A stretch of DNA of 64,000 bases from Cranoglanis bouderius (taxonomy: Eukaryota > Chordata > Actinopteri > Siluriformes > Cranoglanididae), in contig CM042565.1 in NCBI GenBank assembly GCA_023630585.1, positions 605,513-669,512 on the forward strand. Reading direction: 5' to 3'. Below the pieces are notes generated by a model, which saw only the letters and a program-made list of their open reading frames with translations, was not told the origin of the DNA and did no database searches. Of the stretch, positions 49,621 through 61,411 are shown one piece after another. The position numbers and the translations under genes are program-made. Position 1 is the stretch's first letter; each line of letters opens with the position of its first letter.

Positions 49621-50812
49621 CCACCATACTGCTGCTCACAAATGCTCACTTCTCCCCTTAGCCTTGCTTCCACTACTCTTTCCCACAACTTCATTGTATG
49701 GCTCATCAGCTTAATACCTCTGTAGTTTCCACAACTCTGCACATCTCCCTTGTTCTTAAAAATCGGCACCAAAACACTTCTCCTCCATTCCTCAGGCATC
49801 CTCTCACTCTCTAAGACCTCGTTGAACAACCTAGTTAAAAACTCTACTCCATCTCTCCTAGACACTTCCATACCTCCACTGGTATGTCATCAGGACCAAC
49901 CGCCTTTCCTCTCTTCATCCTCTTCAAAGCTCTCCTAACTTCACCCTTGCTAATCCTTTCTACTTCCTGCTCAACAATATTTGCCTCTACTACTCTTCTC
50001 TCTCTGTCATTTTCCTCATTCATCAGTTCCTCAAAGTACTCCTTCCATCTTTCCCTCACCCTCCTGTCACCTGTCAACACATTTCCATATCTATCTTTAA
50101 TCACTCTAACCTGCTGCACATCCTTACCCTCTCTATCCCTCTGCCTCGCCAACCGATACAAATCCCTCTCACCTTCCTTACTATCTAACCTTGCATACAT
50201 GTCCTCATAAGCTTTCTGTTTGGCCTTTGCCACCTCTATCTTAATCTCACGCTGCATCTCCCTATATTCCTGTCTACTTTCCTCCGTCCTCTCACTGTCC
50301 CACTTCTTCCTAGCTAACCTCTTCTTCTGGATACTCTCCTGAACTTCCTCATTCCACCACCAAGTCTCCTTGTCTTCTTTCCTCCTTCCAGATGACACAC
50401 CTAGCACCTTCCTACCTGTCTCCCTGATCACTTTGGCTGTAGTAGTCCAGTCATCTGGAAGCACCTCCTGACCACCTAAAGCCTGTCTCAACTCCTCCCT
50501 GAAAACCGCACAGCACTCTTCCTTTTCCAGCTTCCACCACTTTGTCTTCTGCTCTGCCTTTGCTCTCTTCATCTTCCTCACCACCAGAGTCATCTTACAC
50601 ACCACCATCCTATATTGTCTATCTACACTCTCTCCTACCACTCCTACCTACTATGGCGGTCGTTGTTAACCCGGGCCCCGACCGATCCGGTATGGAAGTC
50701 ATGTTAGTGATTTGCATATTGAATTTGGCAAAAGTTTTACGTCGGATGCCCTTCCTGACACAACCCTCTCTATTTATCCGGGCTTGGGCCCGGCACAAAA
50801 AGTACACTGGCT
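49621..50812 (-). mobile_element. RTE-clade LINE fragment (copy 3)
   Basis: Same fragment, with the copy-1 type structure (frame 49844-50641, then the 1-bp frameshift into the chimeric frame). It is closer to copy 1 than to copy 2 at the diagnostic indels. Confidence 0.85.
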
Positions 50813-51066
50813 TGTGACCTCCTGTGGCTAGATTGTGTAACAAACACTTATAATAAACGATATCCACTTTACTCCGACACACAGAAACAAAACGCTCAGA
50901 AACCACAACTGAATATCAGCTAAATAAAAGCTACATCAATCCCAGACTCTGACTGAACTGCACATGACTGAGAGGAGGAAAGTTGTGTTTGAGAAGAAAA
51001 GATCCAGAGAGTGTGTTCTGCTGGAGACCGGACTGTTCTTCCTGATCTGTTCTGTCTATTGAGCTT

Positions 51067-51245
51067 GTACATTTACATTTACGGCATTTGGCAGACGCCC
51101 TTATCCAGAGCGACTTACATTTATTTCATTTATACATCTGAGCAGTTGAGGGTTAAGGGCCTCGCTCAAGGGCCCAACAGTGGTGGCTTGGCGGTGCTGG
51201 GGTTTGAACTCATGACCTTCCGACCAGTAGCCCAATGCCTCCCAC
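51067..51245 (-). mobile_element. tRNA-derived SINE (copy 3)
   Basis: Copy-3 counterpart of the SINE at 9151-9330. Confidence 0.85.
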
Positions 51246-52064
51246 TGCACGTGTGTCATGTGTACCGTTGTACATGTGACTGTGGGACATTCCCTGTACA
51301 CACACTGCTATGGAAATGAGTGTTTTCATACTGTGTCACAGTTTCCACTGTCTCTTTAACCCGGGTTATAGTTTTATGAACTTGTTTGTTTTTTGTTTTT
51401 TACAGACAAAGTTAAACTCTTTAAAAAAGGTTTCCATCTGGTACCTTAATATATTTTCAGTTTGTTCTTTCAGGAGAGCCAGTGAAGCTTCCTTTACAGG
51501 AAGAACCCTGATATCTTCTAGACTAACGACCTGAACACCTCAGAACACTCTGCTTACAGAGAGACACACGATGAACCCCAGACGAGTTGCACAAACATTA
51601 CACTACACTCTTACAAAACATGGTTCCCTCAGGGTTCTTCAGCTAGTTAAAGGTTCCTGGTAAAGAGAGAACCTGAGCGAGAACTAGTGAACACCTCGGG
51701 GTTGTAAGTGTGTAAAACAGTGAAACAGTGTGATGGTGAGAGCAGAAATGAAGTTTACACTTTTAAAAGTGTGGAAATGAGATTTATTATCAATTCACTT
51801 TTACACAATAGAAAAAATGTTTTTTAAAAAAATAGGAAATGATTGACAGACATCATTAGATTTTTTTCTAAGATACATTCCAAATCTTTCCATGAGATGA
51901 GCACAAGATAAAATACATAATTATACTGAACATGACCGACATTTAACACGTATAAATAAATATGTCAACATTTATCACTTAATGAAATGAATAGGTTTTG
52001 TTTTTATTGTTCTACATTCACAGCAACAAGCTTTGGTCACATTTCTGAGAATAAGCACCTGATT

Positions 52065-52101
<37 letters not shown>

Positions 52102-52133
52102 GGGAGAGAGAGAGAGAGAGGGAGAGAGAGAGA
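52065..52133. repeat. (GA)n array (copy 3)
   Basis: Shortest counterpart of the GA array. Confidence 0.98.
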
Positions 52134-52219
52134 TGCTGTAAAGTTTCTGTAACTCCCTCAGTGTCCTGGTGTAATAAAGTCATCATTACAGAATATGGCT
52201 GTGTGAACAAGCAGGAGAT

Positions 52220-52221
52220 CC

Positions 52222-52286
<65 letters not shown>

Positions 52287-52288
52287 TT
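52220..52288. repeat. Tetranucleotide repeat (CTGT)n (copy 3)
   Basis: Same position and flanks as in copies 1 and 2, but the motif is CTGT, with one shorter GTCTGT step. Confidence 0.97.
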
Positions 52289-53001
52289 AATAGCTTTAAC
52301 GTTTACCCTCCCCGGAGTCTGACTCGCTTTAATCTCTGTGCTTTAGTCTCCTGTAATGCTTTTTATTGGTTTATTCCCTTATATTGGTGTTTTATTTCAT
52401 TGCCTGGTTTGGACTGACCTGAGGTCTTTATGTGCTGGAGAAATAAACATGAGCCGACCTGCAGGTCAGCAGGAACACACTCGGCCTCGGCAGTGACGGA
52501 GGTGTAGATAAAATTACACCACACACACTTAAAGTCATTAAGGAAACAGGTACAGTAAATACATAAAGTACATAAATAAATGGGTATGTGAGTAAATAAG
52601 TAACAGCATAAAGAAACGATTCTAGACTTTCATTTGAAATCCATCATGGCCGCTGTTTGCGTCTATCACTGATCGACACTGCGGGACACGTCGCTTCATA
52701 GTTTTTGTTTCTGTGTGGTGAATCGGCACACACACACACTCGGTACAGAAGTGTACACACGTGTAAACCGGCTAATGTGGTGCAGTAATCATGCACCATC
52801 ACGGCCATGTGGTAGAGGCACAGGAATAAAACCTGAGCTGAACACCATGACGTTACAGGTTCTGAGATATAAGTGAAATGTAAGAGTTTATATAAACACT
52901 AATAACAGTGAATAACAGGACACACTGCTGCACTAAAACCCTTTCGTTTACAGGTTACACTCGAGCACGGGGTTTTCCTGCTTTTACCCAATGCACATAA
53001 A

Positions 53002-53077
<76 letters not shown>

Positions 53078-53174
53078 CCCACCATTGGGACCCTGAGTAA
53101 TGCTTAACCATAACCGTGGATAATGCACGAATCCTAACGGGAAATAAACGACCAATTATCCTACATAATGATCC

Positions 53175-53435
53175 TTAATGGTTATGAGACACGTTCAGCT
53201 TGATGTTTTCAGGATTCGGTGTGCTGTGATCAGGATCACGTCTCCAACACTTTTTCACTTTCCTCCGGATAAAACAGCAGCACTTTACTATCCAGGCAAA
53301 AGCAAACACACCCAGACCCAGGCAGAATCCCACCACCACTCCTCTGTACTCCTGCGCAAATATGCGCTTCATGTTCCAGTGGTCCTCTTTACCTGAAGAA
53401 AACAACAACACACGTCATCATCTGATACTTTTAAA

Positions 53436-53486
<51 letters not shown>

Positions 53487-54196
53487 CTGATCTCGAGTAA
53501 AGATCCAATACCTCTACAGCTAAACACTGTACTTTAATTTTTTTTTAAACCAGAGGATTTATTTACACAATTACTTTTACCTTTTACCACGTCCCACAGC
53601 TTATAGTTCACAGAAGTCACACGTACACTCACTTCCTGCTTCCTCATATCCTGTCTAGCTACACGTCTCCAATTCCAGTGTGTCTATTCTTATTTTATAT
53701 AATGCCATGTTTAAAATAAGTTAATAAGGCAGTGTGTAACAGTCGCGTACCTTTTACAGGCACAGTGTTGTTGGCGTCTGTGTTATTTCCTGGAACGATG
53801 AAAGCAGACGTGTCAGTGACATAAACAAACGCAACTCCTACACCGTTAACCAGGAATATTAAACCCAGGTCAGTGTTGAGTCGTACCTGTGAGCGTGAGC
53901 GTGTGTGTGGATATAACCTCGTCGTTATCAGCGTCCCGCACGGTGTACAGGCCGCGGTCGGTCTCCTTCACCGCAGTCAGGGCCAGTGAGCATTTAAACC
54001 ACACTCTCTTCTCGTACTCAGGCTCGCAGCGAACATTACGTCCGTCGGCTGTACAGACCGGGAGCGAGGCAGGGCTCTGACCTCCATCTCCACCGCTCCT
54101 GTTGAACACGACCTCCACCCGCTCACGGATCCCAAAATCCATAACGAGGGGATCTCCAGGACGGATCCGTTCCATCAAGTCAACAGCTGAGGAGAT

Positions 54197-54246
<50 letters not shown>

Positions 54247-55176
54247 AGTCCCTTTCCACCTCTTCAGCCTTCATGTATCATCAGAAGTAACTCATTTTTT
54301 TATTTATTGTGAGTTTTAATATCAAATCATCATCAGAGTGAATACTGATAAAGCTCATGAGCTCTTTTTTCCCCTCGTCAATGAGAAAGCTGTATATATA
54401 ATGAGAAAGTATTATTACACACTATCACTACAACGTGGACAGAACGCACGGACACTTACGCGCAATGCGCAGACTCACGTCACAGACGTCCTGGACGTCA
54501 CACCGACACGTGTACCAGCCACGCCTACTGTAATCAGCTCCAGTCACGGTGAGAGACAGATTCCCCATCATGTACTGATCATGAGAGATGATAAACCCCT
54601 CCTCACAGCTGCAGGACGTCTGATCACACCGAGCCACAACGACATTTCGACCCGGATTCCGGACCATGATCCATTTCACCGAACCTGAACATTTCCGTAG
54701 GCAGGGCAGAGTAGCGGGCTGATGAAGCTTCGTTATTGTAGAGGTAAAGCCAGGTACAGGAGACACACCTGCAGCAAAACACACAGAGAGAACATTACTA
54801 TCAGATGAACTGAGGGTGGGTATTCGGAGTCTGAGTCACGTCAGTGTTCACGTGGGGAAAGCTGCTGGTGTTCAGAGTCGGGTTACGCAGCTGCTTCACT
54901 GGATTTTCTGACCTCCACATTCAGATGATTAAATTCACCTGCGTGTAGCTCACACCTCCGATGTTTTCAGAACCTTTTCATAGACTTTAAAGTCGCTACA
55001 TTATTAATTCATGAGCCGTGTCATATTTACGTAGTTAACATTGTCCTCAGTTAACTTCTGACTTAAGTCTGTAGTTAGGTCTGACGTCTGAATACTAAAA
55101 AAATCAAAAACAAAGCAAACTTACTGGCAGCAATCATCAGACAAAACGGGATCATGTGCATGGTGAAGGTCTTCAT
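53175..55176 (-). CDS. Ig-superfamily type I membrane receptor (copy 3)
   Basis: Exons: signal 55125-55176, Ig1 54460-54768, Ig2 53887-54186, stalk 53751-53789, terminal 53175-53392. Intact, 305 aa. It carries the copy-2 type residues in Ig1 and Ig2 and the copy-1 type Ala in the membrane helix. It is the copy nearest the possible upstream promoter at about 57640-57776, and no array B lies between them, so it is the best candidate for an expressed copy. Confidence 0.85.
54199..54244. repeat. (CA)n next to the Ig2 splice acceptor (copy 3)
   Basis: 46-nt counterpart, the longest of the three. Confidence 0.97.
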
Positions 55177-55340
55177 ATCTACAGAAACAGAAGGGAAACA
55201 GAGCTATGGTCAATGAAACATTAAGTCCCAGTTTAAACCCTGCTGTATTTACACACTTTCATTCAGTGCACACACTCACATCACACTGCAGCTAACGTCA
55301 GTCTCTCTCTGTTTATTTCACTTCAGTATCATTTATAGTC

Positions 55341-55386
<46 letters not shown>

Positions 55387-55771
55387 AGTCTAGTGAACAC
55401 TGATGGGCTTCACACTGCTCCCACTGCAGGATTAAATGGTAAATGAGGAAAGAACTGCAAAATATTTGTAGACAAAAGCGAAAGGCTCAGAGCTACATGT
55501 GAGGAGTGTGTACACAGACAGAGGTAGAAATATCTAAGGGAGGTATTTCCTAACACTCCACATAAGACTTTACTGTATGATGACACTCACTACTTCCTGA
55601 CCTTTACACAGGGTTTACTGATTAAACTCACATGTGTATGTGTGTGTTTGTGTAGGGCAGAAACTGAGGTTCCTTATGAAGTTAAAGTGTTTAAATTAAA
55701 AAGATATTCAAATTAGGGGGAACATTTTAGTCTCCTCCAAACATTCACACAGTGAGGTGTAATATTCCCTC

Positions 55772-57328
55772 TGTATACGTGTATAATGTATAAGTGTGTA
55801 AGTGTATAAGTGTGTAATGTATAAGTGTATAAGTGTGTATGTGTATAAGTGTATAAGTGTGTATGTGTGTAAGTGTATAAGTGTATAAGTGTATAAGTGT
55901 GTAATGTATAAGTGTGTATGTGTATAAGTGTGTAAGTGTATAAGTGTATAAGTGTATAAGTGTGTAAGTGTGTAAGTGTATAAGTGTATGTGTGTAAGTG
56001 TGTAAGTGTATAAGTGTGTAATGTATAAGTGTGTATGTGTATAAGTGTGTAAGTGTGTATGTGTGTAAGTGTATAAGTGTATAAGTGTATAAGTGTGTAA
56101 TGTATAAGTGTGTATGTGTATAAGTGTGTAAGTGTATAAGTGTATAAGTGTATAAGTGTGTAAGTGTGTAAGTGTATAAGTGTATGTGTGTAAGTGTATA
56201 AGTGTATAAGTGTATAAGTGTGTAAGTGTGTAAGTGTGTAAGTGTATAAGTGTAAGTGTGTAAGTGTGTAAGTGTATATGTGTGTAAGTGTATAAGTGTG
56301 TAAGTGTATAAGTGTATAAGTGTATGTGTGTAAGTGTGTAAGTGTATAAGTGTATGTGTGTAAGTGTATAAGTGTGTAAGTGTATAAGTGTGTAAGTGTA
56401 TAAGTGTATAAGTGTGTAAGTGTGTAAGTGTATAAGTGTATAAGTGTATGTGTGTAAGTGTGTAAGTGTGTATGTGTATAAGTGTATAAGTGTGTAAGTG
56501 TATAAGTGTGTATGTGTATAAATGTGTATGTGTATAAGTGTGTATGTGTGTATGTGCATAAGTGTGTATGTGTATAAGTGTATAAGTGTGTAAGTGTATA
56601 AGTGTGTAAGTGTATAAGTGTGTATGTGTATAAATGTGTATGTGTGTAAGTGTGTAAGTGTGTATGTGTATAAGTGTATAAGTGTGTAAGTGTATAAGTG
56701 TGTATGTGTATAAATGTGTATGTGTATAAGTGTGTATGTGTGTAAGTGTATAAGTGTATAAGTGTGTAAGTGTATAATGTATAAGTGTATGTGTGTAAGT
56801 GTGTAAGTGTGTAAGTGTATAAGTGTATAAGTGTATGTGTGTAAGTGTGTAAGTGTGTATGTGTATAAGTGTATAAGTGTGTAAGTGTATGTGTGTATGT
56901 GTATAAATGTGTATGTGTATAAGTGTGTATGTGTGTATGTGCATAAGTGTGTATGTGTATAAGTGTGTATGTGTGTAAGTGTATAAGTGTATAAGTGTGT
57001 AAGTGTATAATGTATAAGTGTGTATGTGTATAAGTGTGTAAGTGTATAAGTGTATAAGTGTGTAAGTGTATAATGTATAAGTGTGTATGTGTATAAGTGT
57101 GTATGTGTGTAAGTGTATAAGTGTATAAGTGTGTAAGTGTATAATGTATAAGTGTGTATGTGTATAAGTGTGTATGTGTGTAAGTGTATAAGTGTATAAG
57201 TGTGTAAGTGTATAATGTATAAGTGTGTATGTGTATAAGTGTGTAAGTGTATAAGTGTGTGTGTATAAGTGTGTAAGTGTGTAAGTGTGTATGTGTGTAA
57301 GTGTATTAAGTGTGTATGTGTATAAGTG
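55772..57328. repeat. Minisatellite array A, expanded (copy 3)
   Basis: Same 8-mer family, about 1.56 kb. Its right end joins directly to GAGCGCAACTG at a shared TAAGTG, replacing the spacer and array B found in copies 1 and 2. Confidence 0.97.
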
Positions 57329-57400
57329 AGCGCAACTGTTCTTGCACGTGCACTTGGTGTTAAACGCCGTGTTTACAAAAAACATCCGATCTTACTCTCA

Positions 57401-57431
<31 letters not shown>

Positions 57432-57639
57432 ACCTCACAGTCAAATCGAATCTAACACGCGAAGTGTGTGTTGATGAGCCCAGCTGATGTGTGTGTGTTA
57501 AAGTATTTCAGCAGTGATATAACACTGGTTAGTGTCTACCTCAAACCTCAACAGCATTTCGCTAACACACACACACACACACACATACACACACACACAC
57601 ACAGAGCGAGAGAGAGATTCTGTTTAATGCTGTACTTAC

Positions 57640-57776
57640 CCAACAACTCAAAAATCATTAAACTAAATAAAGTCCGGATGAAACTCGTCAGATGAGACAC
57701 GGAAAGTGACGGCGCGCGCCGTGTGTGTGTGTGTAAAAATATTTCTACAGAGCGGGTGTGGGCGTTGCTTATAAAT
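57640..57776 (-). promoter_or_regulatory. Possible promoter and non-coding first exon of the Ig gene
   Basis: On the minus strand, TATA-like ATTTATAA (57769-57776) lies upstream of a candidate 5' UTR exon that ends in a strong splice donor, TTGTTGG then GTAAGTA (exon end at 57640). The Ig signal-peptide exons begin with a clear acceptor two bases before the ATG, so an upstream non-coding exon is expected. This candidate lies outside the duplicated block, so copies 1 and 2 have no equivalent of it. A GGCGCGCGCC palindrome (57711-57720) next to (GT)n lies within the predicted exon. Confidence 0.35.
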
Positions 57777-58059
57777 TCTGGAAGTTTCCATGCCTCTGCG
57801 CTGACAAGGTGTCACGTGTTTTTTTCCCGGTTTGAGTTAAAGCACTAATCTACGATTACGTCACACACATCATCATGTAAAGGTTTCCTTTATTTATGCA
57901 TTTTTATTTACTTTTTTTTTCTACCATGTTCCAGTTAATCAATGAGTTGTGAACATTTTCACTAAAATGCAGTTTCACCCACAACACCACTATCCATCTG
58001 ATACGCACACACACACACACACTTCAGCAGGAGTGTGTCAGCAGTGCAGTGTATAAAAC

Positions 58060-58276
58060 ATTACATTACACTTAAGGCATTTGGCACGTGCCCTTATCCA
58101 GAGCGACATTTCTCTCATTTATACATCTGATCAGTTGAGGGTTAAGGGCCTTCCCCAAGGGCCTTCCCCAAGGGCCTTCCCCAAGGGCCCAACAGTGGCA
58201 GCTTGGCAGTGCTGGGGTTTGAACTCTAGACCTTCTGATCAGTAGCCCAACATCTTACCCACTGAGCTCCAGCTGG
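58060..58276 (-). mobile_element. tRNA-derived SINE, near complete
   Basis: On the minus strand: A-box-like AGCTCAGTGGGTAAG, B-box-like GGTCTAGAGTTCAAACCCC, a body, and the CTCTGGATAAGGGCACGTGCC tail. The body contains three tandem 13-bp units GGCCTTCCCCAAG (58147-58185). This copy shows the tRNA head that the block copies lack. Confidence 0.85.
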
Positions 58277-58465
58277 TAAAACCATGCAGATCCAGGTCTA
58301 CAGCTTCAGGTCATGTTCACATTAACCCTCAGACTGGAGGAGATCTGAGTGTTCAGTGAATCTGACCATGAGATCACTGAATGTTTCAGAAACTCTCCTG
58401 GGATTTTCACACATCAGTCACTAGAGTTTACACAGAACAGTGAGGAGAGAAACATGCAGTGATCA

Positions 58466-58525
<60 letters not shown>

Positions 58526-59071
58526 ATGTGAAACCAGGTCTTGCTGGATGTTTTTCTGTTCCAGCTCTCACCTTGTACATCAGTAGTTTTGGTTTTGAAG
58601 GAACATCAGGCTGCTCTTGATCTCCAGCTGATGATATAGTTGCCCTTTTTCTTGGTAAAGTCTCAGTGTAAAGCTACTGATCATCTGAATCATAGATTTA
58701 AATACATAATGCAACATTATGCATGTATTATTATTATGAATGTTGTTGTTGTTGTTGTTTAGTTGTTTATGTCACCTGAGAGTGAGCTTCATATCACATG
58801 TTCTAAAAGCATTGAGCTCAATCAGGACCAAAATGATCCTTTATAATATCTGTACAATAAAAGAGGTTTAATGACGTTTCTGACTTTACAGTAAAAAGTC
58901 TTTAATGACATTCTTCTTATTATTATTCTTTTACAAAAATAATCATGAGTGTGTGAATAACGTCCCTCAGGGTCTGATGAAGTCACTGCTGCTGCTGATC
59001 CTCATCACTGTGGTGTGGAAGTGAAACCTAATCACTCCTGATTACACCTTTAATCCTCCTGTTGTATCAGT

Positions 59072-60259
59072 TCACTCAGCGCTGCTCTGCTCTCCACCCT
59101 TCTTCTTATTCTTCTTCTTATTCTTATTCTTATTCTTCTTCTGGTTCGGTTTCTTCTCCTCGTTACTCTGAGGCTGCTGAGCTTTGTTTTTTTTAGCAGG
59201 AGGCTGATTCTGTGATTCCGACTCGCTCCTCTTCTTTTTGTTATTCTTTCTCTTCTTCCCTTCCTCTCCTCCTCCTCCTCCTCCTCCTCCTCCTCTCGGC
59301 GTGGGCGTGTCTGTAGTGTCTTTACCCTCCAGTATCACAGGCTTCTTGCGGTTTTTGCGTTTCTTGCTCTCAGGAAGGAATCCTTTCTTCTTTTTCTTCG
59401 GCTCCTCCTCCTCCTCCTGCTCTGTCTGTTCCTCCTCCTTCGCTTTCTTCACCTTCTCCACCTTCGGCTTCCTGATGATGACAGAAGCGGGAAAATTAAA
59501 CACACAGTCTGAAGCACATGTTTATTTATTTAGGGGTGAGATAAGATTCAGGCCTGCAGAGAGAGAGAGAGAGAGAGAGAGAGATTAACACTGTTATGTA
59601 ATATCTGTGGTGTCTGTCCTGGACTCACTGAAGGCCGAACAGCTTCATGACGCTCCAGTACGTGTCCTCCAGCTTCCCCGACTTCTGCAGACCCCCATCA
59701 GCGTTCATGGACCTCAGAACGTTCCGGAGATCTTCCAGCTTCACCTCCAACTTCTGCTCAGGAAACAAAAGTGTGACTTTTAGGTTTCATAAAGAACTGG
59801 ATTAATAAACTGCACACATTTTTATACAGTAAAACCCACTACATGTGTGTGTTTGGACCTGCTGGTGTGTATAAAGTTCTAATCAAACCCTAAATCACCA
59901 CCCTGCAGTGCTCCTCACACAGGGTCAGGGTCAAGGCTATTTCTCCTTCCTGGCGGTTCCTCTCTCCTGTTTATCAGTGTTTGTGTTGAACAGTAATGAG
60001 GTTCACAGCTGTATTTAGGTTAAACTTTAACTGCAGGGGCACAGGGATGATGTCAGGTCATCATCCTAATTGTCACCACGCCTAATTTATGATAAAGCAG
60101 GAGAAAGTGTTAAAGACAGCACTGATGATAAATCATGGCTCTGTACCTGATGGTGAACAGTTTTGATGAGGAAGTGAGCGAGCTCCAGAGCTTTCACCGT
60201 CTTCTCATGAACCGCTTTGTTTTTACACTCCGCCTTCTGTAGAGTCTGAGAGAGAGAGA

Positions 60260-60302
<43 letters not shown>

Positions 60303-60439
60303 AGCTCACTGAAGCAGGGGGAGATTATAACCAGCTCATTCAGAATGTGTATATAATGAATGAGGGTTGTGGTTTGAGACGCCCCTATAAACCCATACAC
60401 TGAGATCACTTACTCTGTTCCCTACACTAGTGCACTAGG

Positions 60440-60484
<45 letters not shown>

Positions 60485-60623
60485 GTGGTGATTTAGGGCG
60501 TGGTACCTGTGTGAGCCGCTCTGTGGTTTTCTGACAGATTTCGGTCCACTGAGTGTCGGCCATCAGCTGCTTCACCTCCTTACACTGCAGACCTCTGAGC
60601 ACCATCACACACGCCTGCCCCTG

Positions 60624-60671
<48 letters not shown>

Positions 60672-60855
60672 TCACTTGACATAGTTTATTACATGCAGAG
60701 GAACGCTGAATTTGGAAGAGTGGATATCTGCATAACTCCGCCCACTCGTACCTGTACCAGCCCGGATCATAATGCCAATATAATAAACTTTAATTACAGT
60801 GAACTGTTTAAATATCAGTCCAGTTATGAAAATAGGAAGAAAATAACACATGTAG

Positions 60856-60927
<72 letters not shown>

Positions 60928-61005
60928 GTAATGTACCTGCTGGTGTTCTCTGACTCCGCCCGTGATGTTCTCCACTGCTGTGTCCAACAGATTTGCACAC
61001 AGAAC
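59072..61005 (-). CDS. mybbp1a: MYB-binding protein 1A, last five exons (partial)
   Basis: Nucleolar protein of the Pol5/MYBBP1A family, involved in rRNA gene regulation, pre-rRNA processing and transcriptional co-repression. Exons on the minus strand: 60937-61005, 60507-60620, 60147-60245, 59629-59753, 59072-59471, all with GT/AG sites and consistent frame. The terminal exon encodes a 132-residue basic tail. Its KKKKKGFLPESKKRK stretch, following KLFGLQKPKVEK, matches the vertebrate MYBBP1A C-terminus, which is the main basis of the call. Upstream exons encode helical-repeat sequence (KALELAHFLIKTVHHQ, LEDTYWSVMKLFG). A (CTC)n tract at about 59266-59294 encodes a poly-Gly run. Every intron in the window carries simple repeats. 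The 5' exons lie beyond the window, past a LINE in the next intron. Confidence 0.9.
60269..60297. repeat. (CA)n in a mybbp1a intron
   Basis: CA tract adjoining the GAGA stretch beside the acceptor at 60245. Further tracts in neighbouring introns are (TG)n 60441-60481, (CA)n 60626-60669 and (TG)n 60857-60925. Confidence 0.95.
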
Positions 61006-61116
61006 CTACAAACACACAAACACACAAACACACAAACACACAAGTAATTAACATCAGATTAATACTCAGAGTTCTAATGTACAGTTCACACTGTGTTCAT
61101 GTCTCTGTGTGCTGGA

Positions 61117-61153
61117 GAGAGAGAGAGAGAGAGAGAGTGAGGGGAGAGAGAGA

Positions 61154-61186
<33 letters not shown>

Positions 61187-61254
61187 TGAGGGAGAGAGAG
61201 AGAGAGTGAGAGAGAGAGAGAGAGGGGGAGAGAGAGAGAGTGAGGGGAGAGAGA

Positions 61255-61298
<44 letters not shown>

Positions 61299-61379
61299 GG
61301 GGAGAGAGAGAGTGAGAGAGAGAGAGGGGGAGAGAGAGAGAGTGAGAGAGAGAGAGTGTGAGAGAGAGAGAGTGAGAGA

Positions 61380-61411
<32 letters not shown>
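61117..61411. repeat. (GA)n / (TC)n array at the 3' end of a LINE
   Basis: About 295 bp of GA with periodic GTGA and GGGG interruptions. Read on the minus strand it is (TC)n beginning immediately after the 3' end of the Tx1-type LINE. Confidence 0.97.

Larger units (their letters stand above)
42968..57402 (+). repeat. Tandem block, copy 3 (14.4 kb)
   Basis: Third direct copy. It lacks array B and the roughly 140-bp spacer between arrays A and B; array A runs straight into the terminal GAGCGCAACTG segment at about 57328. It also lacks about 380 bp near 49036-49062, where a 27-base G run joins directly to the coiled-coil ORF. The right edge is where CTTACTCTCACT continues into CTCTCACACAC rather than into AAATATTATTG, which marks the original right breakpoint. 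Confidence 0.92.
57403..59071. other. Unique DNA between the block and mybbp1a
   Basis: Holds CA tracts (57408-57432, about 57566-57602, about 58003-58021 and 58468-58524), a possible promoter and first exon (57640-57776), and a complete SINE (58060-58276). From about 58525 to 59071 no gene is recognised; this part should contain the 3' UTR of mybbp1a, but I could not pick a clear polyadenylation signal. Confidence 0.6.
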
